DNA from: Paraglaciecola sp. 20A4
GTDB taxonomy: Bacteria; Pseudomonadota; Gammaproteobacteria; Enterobacterales; Alteromonadaceae
DNA: 64,000 nucleotides
Reading direction: 5' to 3'
NCBI RefSeq assembly: GCF_011378905.1
Contig: NZ_WTPY01000002.1
Span: 186,001-250,000 of the forward strand
Part shown: positions 19,788 through 28,297 of the stretch, in pieces
Numbering within the stretch: position 1 is the stretch's first letter
How the letters are laid out: the number at the start of each line of letters is the position of its first letter
The notes under the pieces: generated by a model
The model's database searches: none
What the model was told of the DNA's origin: nothing
What the model saw: the letters and a program-made list of their open reading frames with translations, nothing else
Translations under genes and position numbers: made by a program

Positions 19788-22112
19788 TTATTCAAATTTG
19801 TAGGTGGCGCTGACACCCCACCATCTTGGTTTACCATAGTAGTTTTCGACCATTCCGAAGCCACCTGCTTCAGGACCGCCAGCAAGATCAAATGCCATAA
19901 CCCGGTATTCTTTATCTAGCAAATTGTCTACAAAACCTGCGAGCACCCATTTCCCGTCGTCTGAGGTATAGGAAACCCTAGCGTTAAATAAGGCGTAACC
20001 ACTTTGCTCGCCAACGGGAGAGTTTTTTAATTGAAAGAAATGTTCACTCATATAGACGAAATCTATTTGGGCAGCCAGTTCACCGTCGGTTAACTGCCAG
20101 CCGTATCGAGCTAAACCATTAATATTCCATTCTGGGGTCACTACTGCTCGGCGATCTACCAACTCGCCATTGGGTAGTTGGTAGGCATCTTCCACGTTGT
20201 TGTCTATGTAACTTACGCCTAATAATAGGTCGAGGTTATCCACTGGGTTCGAGGTGATTTCAAGCTCTGCTCCACTCACACTGGCGTCAGTGTTAAACAC
20301 AAAGGTGGTAAGGCCTTCTAGGCGAAAAGCTTGATAATCATCATAGTCGTAATAATACATAGCTCCATTTACCCGAGTGGTTGAATTAAGCTGGTGCTTA
20401 ATACCGAACTCGTAGGCATGCAAGGTTTCCTTATCGAACGTCATTTCTTCAGGCCCACCCGTTTCTGGATTGCCGTCTAAAAAGTCGCTGATATCTAATG
20501 GCGCATTGTAGCCACCACTTTTAATGCCGCGGTTGTAACTTAAATAGAACAAGGTGCCTTTGGCGGGCGTAAAATCGACTTCTGCTTTGGCCGTGACGTA
20601 ATCGTCGTCGAGGCTAGCGAAATCAAAGGTGTCGTCATTGAACACAAATAACGGCCCACCAAAGCCCAGAGGATCAGGATTGACAATATTGGCCGCTGAA
20701 GGATTGCTGCCGTTAGCCATTTCCACGTAGTTTTGTGAGTAGTCCATAGACTTTTCTTCATTGGCCCAGCGTAAGCCACCGATGACAGTCCACTGTTCAT
20801 TCAAGTCATATTCGACTTGGGCAAAGACAGAATACGTTTCTGTGGTGGTATCAAACGGTGTCCATATGGTGACAGGTCCACCTGTTTCAGGGCCCGTGCC
20901 AGCTCCCGCGCCTGCAAGTTGATCAACAAATCCTCTTACCTCACCGCCATTGGCAAATGTGCCGTCAATATCGAGATAGTAAAGCCCTGTCACCCAGCGG
21001 GTATTATCACTTTGACCATTTAGGCGTAATTCTTGTGAAAACTGGTCAACATCAGATTGTAAAAAGAAGTTGTAGTAGTCTTGGGGTGAGGCATCTGAAT
21101 CTTCTATATAGTCTTTTTCTAGGCTCCAGATATCGGTAATGGAGGTAAAAAGAATATCGCCGAAGTCCCACTGCAAATTGCTAGTAACGCCTTGGCTTTC
21201 AACTTTATTGAAGCCAATTCTATCGTATGAACCAGTGTAAACGCCGTTGTCAGGCTCTTGATAAGCAGAGGTGGTTAAATTTGGTCCATCAAAGTGCTCC
21301 CCCAACCCTGTCGCTGGATTTAGCCGTGCACTGGAATGTTCAAAAAAGCCACTGTCTATGTCTTGCTCACCCCTTCTGGCGCTGATGAGCCATTCCACAT
21401 CGTCGGTCACTTCTAACAAAAACTGCAAGCGAGCAGCCCAATCGTCACCGTTGTTAAGATCTTTACCGAGCGTATTGTTGATATAGGGTTGGTGATTATT
21501 GGTAGTGAACGAGAAGCGAGAGAATAGGGTGTCGGTTAGAGCGCCACCAACGGCGCCTTCGGTAAGGACTTGGTTATAGCTACCTAATGTGAGCTTACCG
21601 TATCCCTCAAAGGTGTCGGTAGGCTTACGTGATATGTAATGAACCAAGCCCCCCGTTGCATTTCTACCAAATAAAGTACCTTGTGGCCCCTTTAGTATTT
21701 CGACTCGCTCGATATCAAATAATTGAAACCCCGCCCCCGATGATGCGCTGATATAGGCCTCATCGAGATAAACCGCAACGGGAGACTCTTGGTGATCACC
21801 AGAGAAATCATTTTGTGCTACGCCTCGTATATTGATATAAAACGCAGATGGGCCATTAGGTTGAATAGCTGTTACCCCTGGCGCCATGGCAGTAACCTCT
21901 TGGGCATTGTCATAGCCTAGGGCGTCTATTTGCTCGCCGCTGAAAGCGGTAATTGAAATGCCCACTTCCTGAACACTTTGCGTGCGTTTTTGAGCGGTCA
22001 CTTCTATGACTTCTAATACATCTGCATGGGCGCTGATACTGGCCAGGCCGCTTAAACCGGCGAGGCCGAGAATGACCGCGGTCGATATGGTTGAATAGCT
22101 TAAAGTTTTCAT
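19788..22112 (-). CDS. TonB-dependent receptor of the amine-oxidation cluster
   Basis: 774 residues. The signal peptide (1-30) ends in ASISAHA, followed by a TonB-box-like EVIEVTAQKR (34-43). The plug has EILKGPQGTLFGRNATGGLVHY near 137-158, then a beta barrel ending in ATYKFE with the terminal aromatic motif expected for outer-membrane assembly. The plug style (TAQKR, RNATGG) is typical of receptors in Alteromonadales and sphingomonads. It lies inside the amine operon, 30 bases after the cytochrome gene and 26 before the ligase, so it probably imports the amine or a related large precursor. A TonB receptor is not part of the classical mau or aau clusters I know. Confidence 0.9.
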   Translation of the reverse strand: MKTLSYSTISTAVILGLAGLSGLASISAHADVLEVIEVTAQKRTQSVQEVGISITAFSGEQIDALGYDNAQEVTAMAPGVTAIQPNGPSAFYINIRGVAQNDFSGDHQESPVAVYLDEAYISASSGAGFQLFDIERVEILKGPQGTLFGRNATGGLVHYISRKPTDTFEGYGKLTLGSYNQVLTEGAVGGALTDTLFSRFSFTTNNHQPYINNTLGKDLNNGDDWAARLQFLLEVTDDVEWLISARRGEQDIDSGFFEHSSARLNPATGLGEHFDGPNLTTSAYQEPDNGVYTGSYDRIGFNKVESQGVTSNLQWDFGDILFTSITDIWSLEKDYIEDSDASPQDYYNFFLQSDVDQFSQELRLNGQSDNTRWVTGLYYLDIDGTFANGGEVRGFVDQLAGAGAGTGPETGGPVTIWTPFDTTTETYSVFAQVEYDLNEQWTVIGGLRWANEEKSMDYSQNYVEMANGSNPSAANIVNPDPLGFGGPLFVFNDDTFDFASLDDDYVTAKAEVDFTPAKGTLFYLSYNRGIKSGGYNAPLDISDFLDGNPETGGPEEMTFDKETLHAYEFGIKHQLNSTTRVNGAMYYYDYDDYQAFRLEGLTTFVFNTDASVSGAELEITSNPVDNLDLLLGVSYIDNNVEDAYQLPNGELVDRRAVVTPEWNINGLARYGWQLTDGELAAQIDFVYMSEHFFQLKNSPVGEQSGYALFNARVSYTSDDGKWVLAGFVDNLLDKEYRVMAFDLAGGPEAGGFGMVENYYGKPRWWGVSATYKFE

Positions 22113-22142
22113 GGTGTCTCCTAGGTGCGAATCCAGTCGTGT

Positions 22143-22598
22143 TTAATTATTGTTTTTGTACTCTTCTATTCGGGTAACCAGCGCTTTGCGCGTATCTCCC
22201 AATTCGCTACGTAGAACGTACTGCCGCAATCGTTCCACCTCTTGTTCATCAAACGGTTTAAAGTCATCTGGTAGTTGTTCAGCGCTAAATGTGCGCAGCA
22301 TCCAATTGACTATGTTGGCTAATTCCTTACTTTTTAACGGCGCGGTTGACACACCCGGTACTTGAATTAAAAACTCTCGACCCCCTTCGACCGCAGCAAA
22401 GTAGCCAACGAAGTTGCGCATGTCCGGTATGCGAGGATCACCACTGCCGCGGCCATCGGCGGTATGACAGCCACTGCAAAACAAGGTGTATTTCATTTTG
22501 GCTTGGGCGTCGTTGGCATAACTAACACAGGGCTGTAGCAGCAATAAAGTCAGCCCGAAGGCTGAGGCTATTTGCTTGAGTTGAGTCGTTTTAAGCAT
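22143..22598 (-). CDS. small monohaem c-type cytochrome
   Basis: 151 residues with an N-terminal signal peptide (about 1-28, ending VSYA). One haem-binding motif CSGCH lies at 41-45, and the sixth ligand is probably Met60 or Met100. The sequence resembles class I cytochromes c. It directly follows the light-chain gene (14-base gap). In Alcaligenes faecalis an ORF for a small monohaem cytochrome lies in the same position after aauA, so this is the likely electron acceptor of the dehydrogenase (established arrangement plus inference). It has only one haem site and is too short to be the dihaem enzyme MauG. Confidence 0.88.
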   Translation of the reverse strand: MLKTTQLKQIASAFGLTLLLLQPCVSYANDAQAKMKYTLFCSGCHTADGRGSGDPRIPDMRNFVGYFAAVEGGREFLIQVPGVSTAPLKSKELANIVNWMLRTFSAEQLPDDFKPFDEQEVERLRQYVLRSELGDTRKALVTRIEEYKNNN

Positions 22599-22612
22599 AG
22601 GGAAGCTCCCAA

Positions 22613-23170
22613 CTATGATTCAATCGACGTACCAAGGATCACCGCCGTCGAACAAACGTATGTTTCACTCGATGCGCCCACACACCAATTGGTGTCGTTA
22701 TTTGAAAACGCCCGATACATTGGGGTGTCATCTTCATTGCGGTTACAGAAACAACGCCCGCAAGCGGCTTTACCGCAGCAATCGTTATAAGAAATGATGT
22801 AGTGTTTGTTATCCGCTGGGTTGAGGCAGGTGCCTATCCAGGTGATGGGGGACATTTCAGTGCCTGGGGGGCAAGCGGATTGCGAGCCGCCACAACAAGA
22901 ACATAAAAAACCGTCTATGCCGCAATAACGCCAGTATTCACATGTTGTCGGATCCCCAGGGTCACCCTCATTGGTGTTAGGTTGAGGGGACACGCCTGGG
23001 TAATGGGCACCCGCCGAGGCACCGCCGCCCGCCGCTTTAGCAACCGGTAACGCAGGTATGACTGAAACACCTACCACGGCCTTGCCGACGTTAGATAAAA
23101 AACTGCGTCTTGAACTGGTGCGCGCAATATTTCGGGTTCTAGTTTCGAAGAATTTATCAAACCATTTCAT
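22613..23170 (-). CDS. aauA: aralkylamine/methylamine dehydrogenase light chain (TTQ subunit)
   Basis: 185-residue precursor of the catalytic beta subunit. It has a Tat-type signal with SSRRSFLSNVG (19-29). The mature part is very rich in cysteine, as expected for the six disulfides of this family. The residues that become tryptophan tryptophylquinone are W111 (in ITWIGTC) and W162 (in NTNWCVG), by alignment to Trp57 and Trp108 of Paracoccus MADH. The conserved aspartates D86 and D130 are present. The segment DGFLCSCCGG resembles the aromatic amine dehydrogenase of A. faecalis more than the Paracoccus methylamine enzyme (DGNICDCSGG), so aryl-alkyl amines are the likelier substrate (inference from memory of those sequences). 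Confidence 0.9.
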   Translation of the reverse strand: MKWFDKFFETRTRNIARTSSRRSFLSNVGKAVVGVSVIPALPVAKAAGGGASAGAHYPGVSPQPNTNEGDPGDPTTCEYWRYCGIDGFLCSCCGGSQSACPPGTEMSPITWIGTCLNPADNKHYIISYNDCCGKAACGRCFCNRNEDDTPMYRAFSNNDTNWCVGASSETYVCSTAVILGTSIES

Positions 23171-23184
23171 AATAGAGTTTCTCC

Positions 23185-23805
23185 TTAAGCCTGCTTGTAG
23201 AGGGTGCGTTCGTTGTTGCTTTGCTTCTCTAGGAACTCTTGAATCGACGCAACGTTTAGGTCTTGAGCGTTAAGTAGACTTTCGATGTGTTCTCTTGAGT
23301 TCACCAAGCCCATTGATGAAATGATGCCGCTTTTATCGATTAGCGTGGCGTAAGGTAAACGGCTAACACCGTATTTTTTGCCCACTTCTTCAGAAAGAAC
23401 ATAGGGGAAGTTTTCGAGTTTTTTCTCTTTAATAAAGGCTTGATGATCAGGGCCTTCACCATCACTCACTAACACCACATCCAAATGAGAACGTTCCGCA
23501 CGAGATAGCGAGGTGATGACAGGCAGGTACTCTTTACATACGGGACAATCTGGCGATAGAAAAAACAGTAACGTACTTTTTTGGGTCGGTTTACCAATGA
23601 ATAGTTTTTCATTAGTGACGGTTTTAACTGAAACCTCAGGTGCTTTATCGCCCGCTTTGAGCTGTTGATTCATGGCTAATGCGCCTGCAGGGGCAACACG
23701 CTCATATAACACACCGACTTGACGAGCTAAGGCGTAAACCACCACGCTAAGTGCGATAACCAATACCCACAATAGGGCGAAAGTGAATAAAAATAAGTTT
23801 GACAT
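23185..23805 (-). CDS. mauD: MauD-like thioredoxin-fold protein
   Basis: 206 residues. It is membrane anchored by an N-terminal hydrophobic segment (about 5-27) with a periplasmic thioredoxin-like domain, and the redox motif CPVC at 87-90 sits in FFLSPDCPVCKEY. In the mau and aau clusters MauD is needed for correct folding and disulfide formation of the cysteine-rich light chain. It lies between mauE and the light-chain gene, the B-E-D-A order known from mau and aau operons. Gaps to its neighbours are 14 bases downstream and 6 upstream. Confidence 0.9.
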   Translation of the reverse strand: MSNLFLFTFALLWVLVIALSVVVYALARQVGVLYERVAPAGALAMNQQLKAGDKAPEVSVKTVTNEKLFIGKPTQKSTLLFFLSPDCPVCKEYLPVITSLSRAERSHLDVVLVSDGEGPDHQAFIKEKKLENFPYVLSEEVGKKYGVSRLPYATLIDKSGIISSMGLVNSREHIESLLNAQDLNVASIQEFLEKQSNNERTLYKQA

Positions 23806-23811
23806 AATAAG

Positions 23812-24336
23812 TTACCTCTTTAGGGCGTTAATGTGAGATTGGTTGCGAATTACCTGTTGGACAATCACACCGATAAACAACGTGACAGCGCCAAACAGTA
23901 GGCTAGTGAATACATCTGAAGTTTGAATCGGTGTACCCGATTGCAAACCTATAACGGCAAGTACATGTAATAAAAAAATACCGGCGTTGCGCCACAAAAG
24001 ACTGGCACTCAGGCGTTGTTCCTGATTGCCAAACAAGCAGCCACAGTCGAAATCTCGGTTACCAGAAAGGATGTTCAGTGCAATAAGTACGCTATAAGCC
24101 AGCAGCAATGAGCATGCGATAAATAGTCCGAGCATATGCAAAGCCGGCAATACCACAAAAATTGCACTTATGGTTTCTGCCACGATCAAGCCGCTAAGCA
24201 ATATAGTGTGGTTGATGGGAGGAACCCATTGGTATTGCTTCAAGCTGTGGTTGAAGCCGTTAATGTCTGCAAGCTTATGAATAGCGCAGGCTATCCAAAA
24301 TACACTGAGTAAGCCGAGTAATAGAGTCGTTAGCAT
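23812..24336 (-). CDS. mauE: MauE-like integral membrane protein
   Basis: 174 residues with four or five predicted membrane segments (about 3-19, 44-64, 68-90, 113-130, 140-160). It belongs to the MauE/DoxX-like family, and the DCGC motif at 97-100 is typical of MauE and may take part in electron transfer to MauD. It is required for light-chain maturation or export in methylamine dehydrogenase producers. It follows the heavy-chain gene by five bases. Confidence 0.88.
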   Translation of the reverse strand: MLTTLLLGLLSVFWIACAIHKLADINGFNHSLKQYQWVPPINHTILLSGLIVAETISAIFVVLPALHMLGLFIACSLLLAYSVLIALNILSGNRDFDCGCLFGNQEQRLSASLLWRNAGIFLLHVLAVIGLQSGTPIQTSDVFTSLLFGAVTLFIGVIVQQVIRNQSHINALKR

Positions 24337-24341
24337 TGCTT

Positions 24342-25493
24342 CTACTCCACTGCTGTTAACGTGAAGGGGTTTGCATTATCGCCACCAATAGAGAGAGTGC
24401 GCTGTAACTCAGCGTTCTGGATGTTGTATACATCGATCATCATATTAGCGTTGGTCACGGCTAAGAGAGGCTTGTTACCTTTGGTGACTTCAAGCGAGAT
24501 ACCGTGAGTGTTAAGGGGGATTGTTTTCACCTTTTTATGTTGCTTTATGTCATACACCCACACCTCTGTGCCGCCGTCCTTGTGGCTACCGTTGACTCCG
24601 TCTTTATGCATTAATATAAATACCTGCCCATCGGGATGGCCTGAAATTATTTGCCAACCACCAGGCCGCCAGTTTTGCTCACGCTCACTGGGCGTTAGTA
24701 AATCCCACTTTTCTAGGGGTTTCGCTACCGCACCGCTTAAATCAACAGGCTGCATGTAGCCATGGAATGTTGGGAAATAACCAATATCGGTTATGCGCGC
24801 GTATTTTTCGAAAAGCGGATCTTCATCCACATTAAAAAATGACGGTACACGTGTCTCGCTGGCGACAGTTCCTTTTTCATCTAACTGAATGCTCAGCATT
24901 GAGCCGTCGGCACATAAGGTACTAAAACCGCGTTTTCCAGATGGATAAATTAAACTACAGCCTGGAATGTCGATTTCGCTGAGCACCTTATGCTCAAGCA
25001 TATCGACAACCGATACTGAGGTGGCGGGGGTAAAGTTGAAAACAAGCAGGTACTTGTCATCGTCGATTAATTGGGTGGCATTTTTTTCAGAAACCGTTTG
25101 TGCGCGCTTTTTATGGGGTAATTCAATTTCATTCGTTACGGTTAACGTGGCGTTATCCCATATCGAAAGTACATCGGTTCGCGCACCACGGGTACCACGG
25201 GCATAGTAAGTTTCGGCGCTGTACATTTCATTACGCTGGGTAGAGGGAATAAATGATCCAAAGAATCCCGTGCTGACTTGGCCTTTGTAATTATGACTGG
25301 CGCTAGCGATATCCAAAATAATCACCTTGCCTTCGGTCATTCCCCAAAAATTCATGTCTTGTACATATAACCATGACTCACCGTGTTCTTGAGGCAGTGT
25401 CAGCACCTTAGGTACTGTGTCGTTGGGCAATTCGGCATGGCCCACTGAACAAAAAAGCAGTGAGGATAAGAGTAATATTTTTTTACTAACCAT
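24342..25493 (-). CDS. aauB: aralkylamine/methylamine dehydrogenase heavy chain
   Basis: 383 residues with a signal peptide (1-20, ending VGHA). It is a repetitive beta protein consistent with the seven-bladed propeller of MADH/AADH alpha subunits: MNFWGMTEGKVIILDIAS and FFGSFIPSTQRNEMYSAETYYARGTRGARTDVLSIWD near the N-terminus are family features. It binds the light chain in an alpha2beta2 periplasmic enzyme that converts a primary amine to aldehyde plus ammonia. It is the first gene of the minus-strand operon, divergent from a TetR regulator across 258 bases that hold tandem palindromes. Whether the substrate is methylamine or aryl-alkyl amines cannot be settled from the heavy chain. Confidence 0.88.
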   Translation of the reverse strand: MVSKKILLLSSLLFCSVGHAELPNDTVPKVLTLPQEHGESWLYVQDMNFWGMTEGKVIILDIASASHNYKGQVSTGFFGSFIPSTQRNEMYSAETYYARGTRGARTDVLSIWDNATLTVTNEIELPHKKRAQTVSEKNATQLIDDDKYLLVFNFTPATSVSVVDMLEHKVLSEIDIPGCSLIYPSGKRGFSTLCADGSMLSIQLDEKGTVASETRVPSFFNVDEDPLFEKYARITDIGYFPTFHGYMQPVDLSGAVAKPLEKWDLLTPSEREQNWRPGGWQIISGHPDGQVFILMHKDGVNGSHKDGGTEVWVYDIKQHKKVKTIPLNTHGISLEVTKGNKPLLAVTNANMMIDVYNIQNAELQRTLSIGGDNANPFTLTAVE

Positions 25494-25565
25494 TTAATGT
25501 TCCTAGTAATTGACAAGTCATTGGTTGAATCAGATGACTTAGCATTGATTAATTAATGCGCTAAA

Positions 25566-25600
25566 TAGTACGTGTGTACTAAATTAGTACAATCGTACAA
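25566..25600. promoter_or_regulatory. two tandem 16-bp palindromes, probable TetR operator
   Basis: Site 1, TAGTAC-GTGT-GTACTA at 25566-25581, is a perfect inverted repeat. Site 2, TAGTAC-AATC-GTACAA at 25585-25600, has the same architecture with one arm imperfect. They are 19 bp apart, in the spacer between the heavy-chain gene and the tetR-type gene. Confidence 0.65.
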
Positions 25601-25645
25601 ATGATCCAAGGGTTTTTTACAATTTTTTTACAAGGGGTGCTTTTT

Positions 25646-25655
25646 TGAACGTTCA
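25646..25655. promoter_or_regulatory. palindrome TGAACGTTCA in the aauB-tetR spacer
   Basis: A perfect 10-bp palindrome sits inside a wider TTGAA-N6-TTCAA inverted repeat (25645-25660), about 100 bases before the regulator start. It may be a second regulatory site. Confidence 0.4.
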
Positions 25656-25689
25656 TTCAAGCTTTTTCAGGACTTACTCTGTGATCTGA

Positions 25690-25695
25690 TATAAT
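25690..25695 (+). promoter_or_regulatory. candidate -10 box for the TetR-family gene
   Basis: Perfect TATAAT, 56 bases before the TTG start. No good -35 is visible at the right spacing, so an activator or an extended -10 would be needed. Confidence 0.35.
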
Positions 25696-25751
25696 CAAGC
25701 GCAAGGGTCAGGTAATGACACTGCATGGGGCAGCAGCATCAAGGTAAATAA

Positions 25752-26423
25752 TTGAATAAAATGAGAAATATTAGAAAGGGAACCGGTGAGTCTCGGCGTG
25801 GTAAAGAGACCATTTTATTGATATTAAATTCTGCTAAAACGATATTAATTGAGCAGGGTTACAGTAAGTTATCTATGCGTAAGGTCGCAGTAGGCGCACA
25901 AATCAGCGTGGGCAACTTGCAATATTATTATCCGAGCAAGAATGATCTACTAAAAGATTTACTCGACCATAGCATTGACGAATTTATGGATGAATTTGAA
26001 CGGCTGAGATTAGGCGCGAATAATGACCCTGAATTACACCTTCGGTCGATTATTAATTTTATCGTGCTCGATTTAGGTAACCCCACAACGACAACGTTTT
26101 ACCCTGAACTTTGGGCGCTGGCGAATCATGACGAATATGCCGACAAGTTAATGGATGAAGTGTATGCGCGCGTGCGCATACCTCTTGAAGATTGTATTAA
26201 GCAGCTAAACCCCGCGTTGAGTGTTGAGCAAGTGCAAAAAGTGGCATTGTTTATTTCTTCGTCCATGGAAGGCATGACCATGTTTGTAGGCCACGGCAAA
26301 GTATGGAACGATTCGATTCAACAGATGGCCAACATCGCCACCATGAGTTTTCTAGCAATGGCGAGAAATATTACATCTGAAGATATAGAAAAAGAAATAC
26401 AAACCGGCTCGTCGCACAACTGA
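25752..26423 (+). CDS. TetR/AcrR-family transcriptional regulator
   Basis: 223 residues. The N-terminal helix-turn-helix spans about residues 20-66, with LSMRKVAVGAQISVGNLQYYYPSKNDLL as the recognition part. The ligand-binding C-terminal half contains PELWALANHDEYADKLMDEVY. It is divergent from the amine-oxidation operon and is the obvious candidate to control it; the tandem palindromes between them would be its operator (inference). The start is either TTG at 25752, which has AAGG seven bases upstream, or ATG at 25761 without a good ribosome site. No terminator is obvious after it. Confidence 0.87.
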   Translation: MNKMRNIRKGTGESRRGKETILLILNSAKTILIEQGYSKLSMRKVAVGAQISVGNLQYYYPSKNDLLKDLLDHSIDEFMDEFERLRLGANNDPELHLRSIINFIVLDLGNPTTTTFYPELWALANHDEYADKLMDEVYARVRIPLEDCIKQLNPALSVEQVQKVALFISSSMEGMTMFVGHGKVWNDSIQQMANIATMSFLAMARNITSEDIEKEIQTGSSHN

Positions 26424-26503
26424 TCGTCAATAAATTGCGCCGTGTTAGTACCCATAGCATTTTATTAGTTTTTTTTGGCTTGCATTAAGAATGATAAAAA
26501 AAT

Positions 26504-26932
26504 TTAACGTTTAAATTTTGTTTCCAAAATAACCGATGAATTCGTACGCTCTACACCTTTGAAATTACCAATTTTGTCTAAAATATGACTGAGTTGCTCA
26601 AGCGATTCTGCTTGCACTATGGCAATCAAGTCATATTCACCGCTAATGGCATAAAGCTCGCTTACTTCACTGACTTGGCGAAGTTCGGCGTTGGTTTTAG
26701 CGGTTAACTTTTGTCTTACTTTAATCGACACGTGCGATGACACAAGATTGTCTTGATATTCGCTACCATATTGCACTGCGTAGCCTTTTATTACGCCGCT
26801 TTCTTCAAGCTTACTCATTCTGTTTTGCACGGTGGATCGAGACAAATTTAGCACTCTAGCTAGGTCCGAAATACTTGCTCGAGCGTTAGATCGCAGTATA
26901 GAAAGAAGTTGTTGTTCTTGTTTAGTTATCAT
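26504..26932 (-). CDS. Lrp/AsnC-family transcriptional regulator
   Basis: 142 residues. The N-terminal winged helix-turn-helix (about 5-55, ISDLARVLNLSRSTVQNRMSKLEESGVI) is followed by a RAM amino-acid-sensing domain (about 65-140, with SGEYDLIAIVQAES). It is divergent from astC, 154 bases away, which fits a local regulator of ornithine/arginine catabolism responding to an amino acid (inference). Family length is typical. Confidence 0.9.
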   Translation of the reverse strand: MITKQEQQLLSILRSNARASISDLARVLNLSRSTVQNRMSKLEESGVIKGYAVQYGSEYQDNLVSSHVSIKVRQKLTAKTNAELRQVSEVSELYAISGEYDLIAIVQAESLEQLSHILDKIGNFKGVERTNSSVILETKFKR

Positions 26933-27086
26933 TTTGACACTTATTTTGGTTATTTTGATAAATCACTCTGCCATTTTAACCATAATGCTACTGCAATTTT
27001 AATCTGTTTACCCTGATAATATAGCTTTACCCACACTTTGTTTATCGACAGAGTGACCTATTTAAAATCTAACAGGAGAACCAAGT

Positions 27087-28292
27087 ATGCAAGTAACCAG
27101 AGAATTGTTCGATGAAGTGATGGTCCCCAATTATGCGCCTTCAGCGATCATTCCCGTGCGTGGTCAAGGTTCTCGCGTGTGGGATCAAAACGACAAAGAA
27201 TATATAGATTTTGCTGGTGGCATTGCAGTGAACTGCTTAGGCCATTGTCATCCCGCGTTGGTGCAAGCCCTAACTGAGCAAGGTCAGAAGTTATGGCATT
27301 TGTCGAATGTTATGACTAACGAGCCAGCGTTGCGTTTAGCCAAAAAATTAACTGAGTTGACGTTTGCCGATAAAATCTATTTTGCCAATTCAGGTGCTGA
27401 AGCAAACGAAGCTGCATTAAAACTAGCCCGCCGCTGGGCGCTGGATGTGCACGGTCAACATAAATCACAAATTATCTCGTTTACCAAGAGCTTTCACGGT
27501 CGTACATTTTTCACCGTAACGGTGGGCGGCCAAGCGGCGTACAGCGACGGATTTGGCCCTAAACCAGGTGACATCGCTCATGCAGATTATAATGATTTAG
27601 CCAGTGTCGAAGCGCTCATTTCTGACAATACCTGTGCTGTGATGTTAGAACCCTTGCAAGGCGAAGGCGGCATTATCTCCCCTGACGCTGATTTTATTAA
27701 AGGCGTACGTGCACTATGTGATAAACATAACGCGTTAATGATTTTTGACGAAGTGCAAACAGGTGTTGGCCGAACGGGCGCGATGTACGCGTATCAGGAT
27801 TTGGGCGTTACGCCAGATATTTTAACCTCAGCTAAAGCATTGGGCGGTGGATTTCCTATCGGTGCAATGCTGACGACCACTGAAATAGCCAAGCATCTAA
27901 AAGTGGGTACTCATGGCTCCACTTACGGTGGTAACCCGCTTGCATGTGCTGTCGCTGAAGCGGTTTTAAATGTGGTGGGTGATCGTGACGTACTCGCAGG
28001 CGTTACAGAACGAGAGCAACTATTTCGCAATGGCCTCGAGCGTATCAATGCCAAATATAACGTCTTTGCTGAAATTCGAGGCAAGGGCTTACTTCTTGGC
28101 GCAGCATTGAATGATACCTATAAGGGGCAGGCGAAAGCATTATTAAACGCCGCCGCCGAGCAAGGTTTGATGTGCCTGATTGCGGGTGCTGATGTGGTGC
28201 GTTTTACCCCGTCTTTAGTGATCCCTTTACAAGATATTGAGCAAGGTCTGGTGCGCTTTGAACAAGCAGTCGCACACCTCGTAAAAGGCTAG
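27087..28292 (+). CDS. astC: acetylornithine/succinylornithine aminotransferase
   Basis: 401-residue PLP-dependent class III aminotransferase. The lysine that binds PLP is in [14 protein letters not shown] (about 249-262), and the cofactor region [17 protein letters not shown] is near 98-114. It transfers the amino group of N-acetyl- or N-succinyl-ornithine to 2-oxoglutarate. The neighbour astA points to the succinyltransferase (AST) catabolic pathway; the same enzyme often serves arginine synthesis as ArgD. A good AGGAG ribosome site precedes the ATG, and astA follows after five bases. Confidence 0.92.
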   Translation: MQVTRELFDEVMVPNYAPSAIIPVRGQGSRVWDQNDKEYIDFAGGIAVNCLGHCHPALVQALTEQGQKLWHLSNVMTNEPALRLAKKLTELTFADKIYFANSGAEANEAALKLARRWALDVHGQHKSQIISFTKSFHGRTFFTVTVGGQAAYSDGFGPKPGDIAHADYNDLASVEALISDNTCAVMLEPLQGEGGIISPDADFIKGVRALCDKHNALMIFDEVQTGVGRTGAMYAYQDLGVTPDILTSAKALGGGFPIGAMLTTTEIAKHLKVGTHGSTYGGNPLACAVAEAVLNVVGDRDVLAGVTEREQLFRNGLERINAKYNVFAEIRGKGLLLGAALNDTYKGQAKALLNAAAEQGLMCLIAGADVVRFTPSLVIPLQDIEQGLVRFEQAVAHLVKG

Positions 28293-28297
28293 AAAAT

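Noticed and set aside
22143-22598. MauG candidate
   Set aside because: The protein has only one CxxCH and is about 150 residues, whereas MauG needs two haems and is over twice as long.
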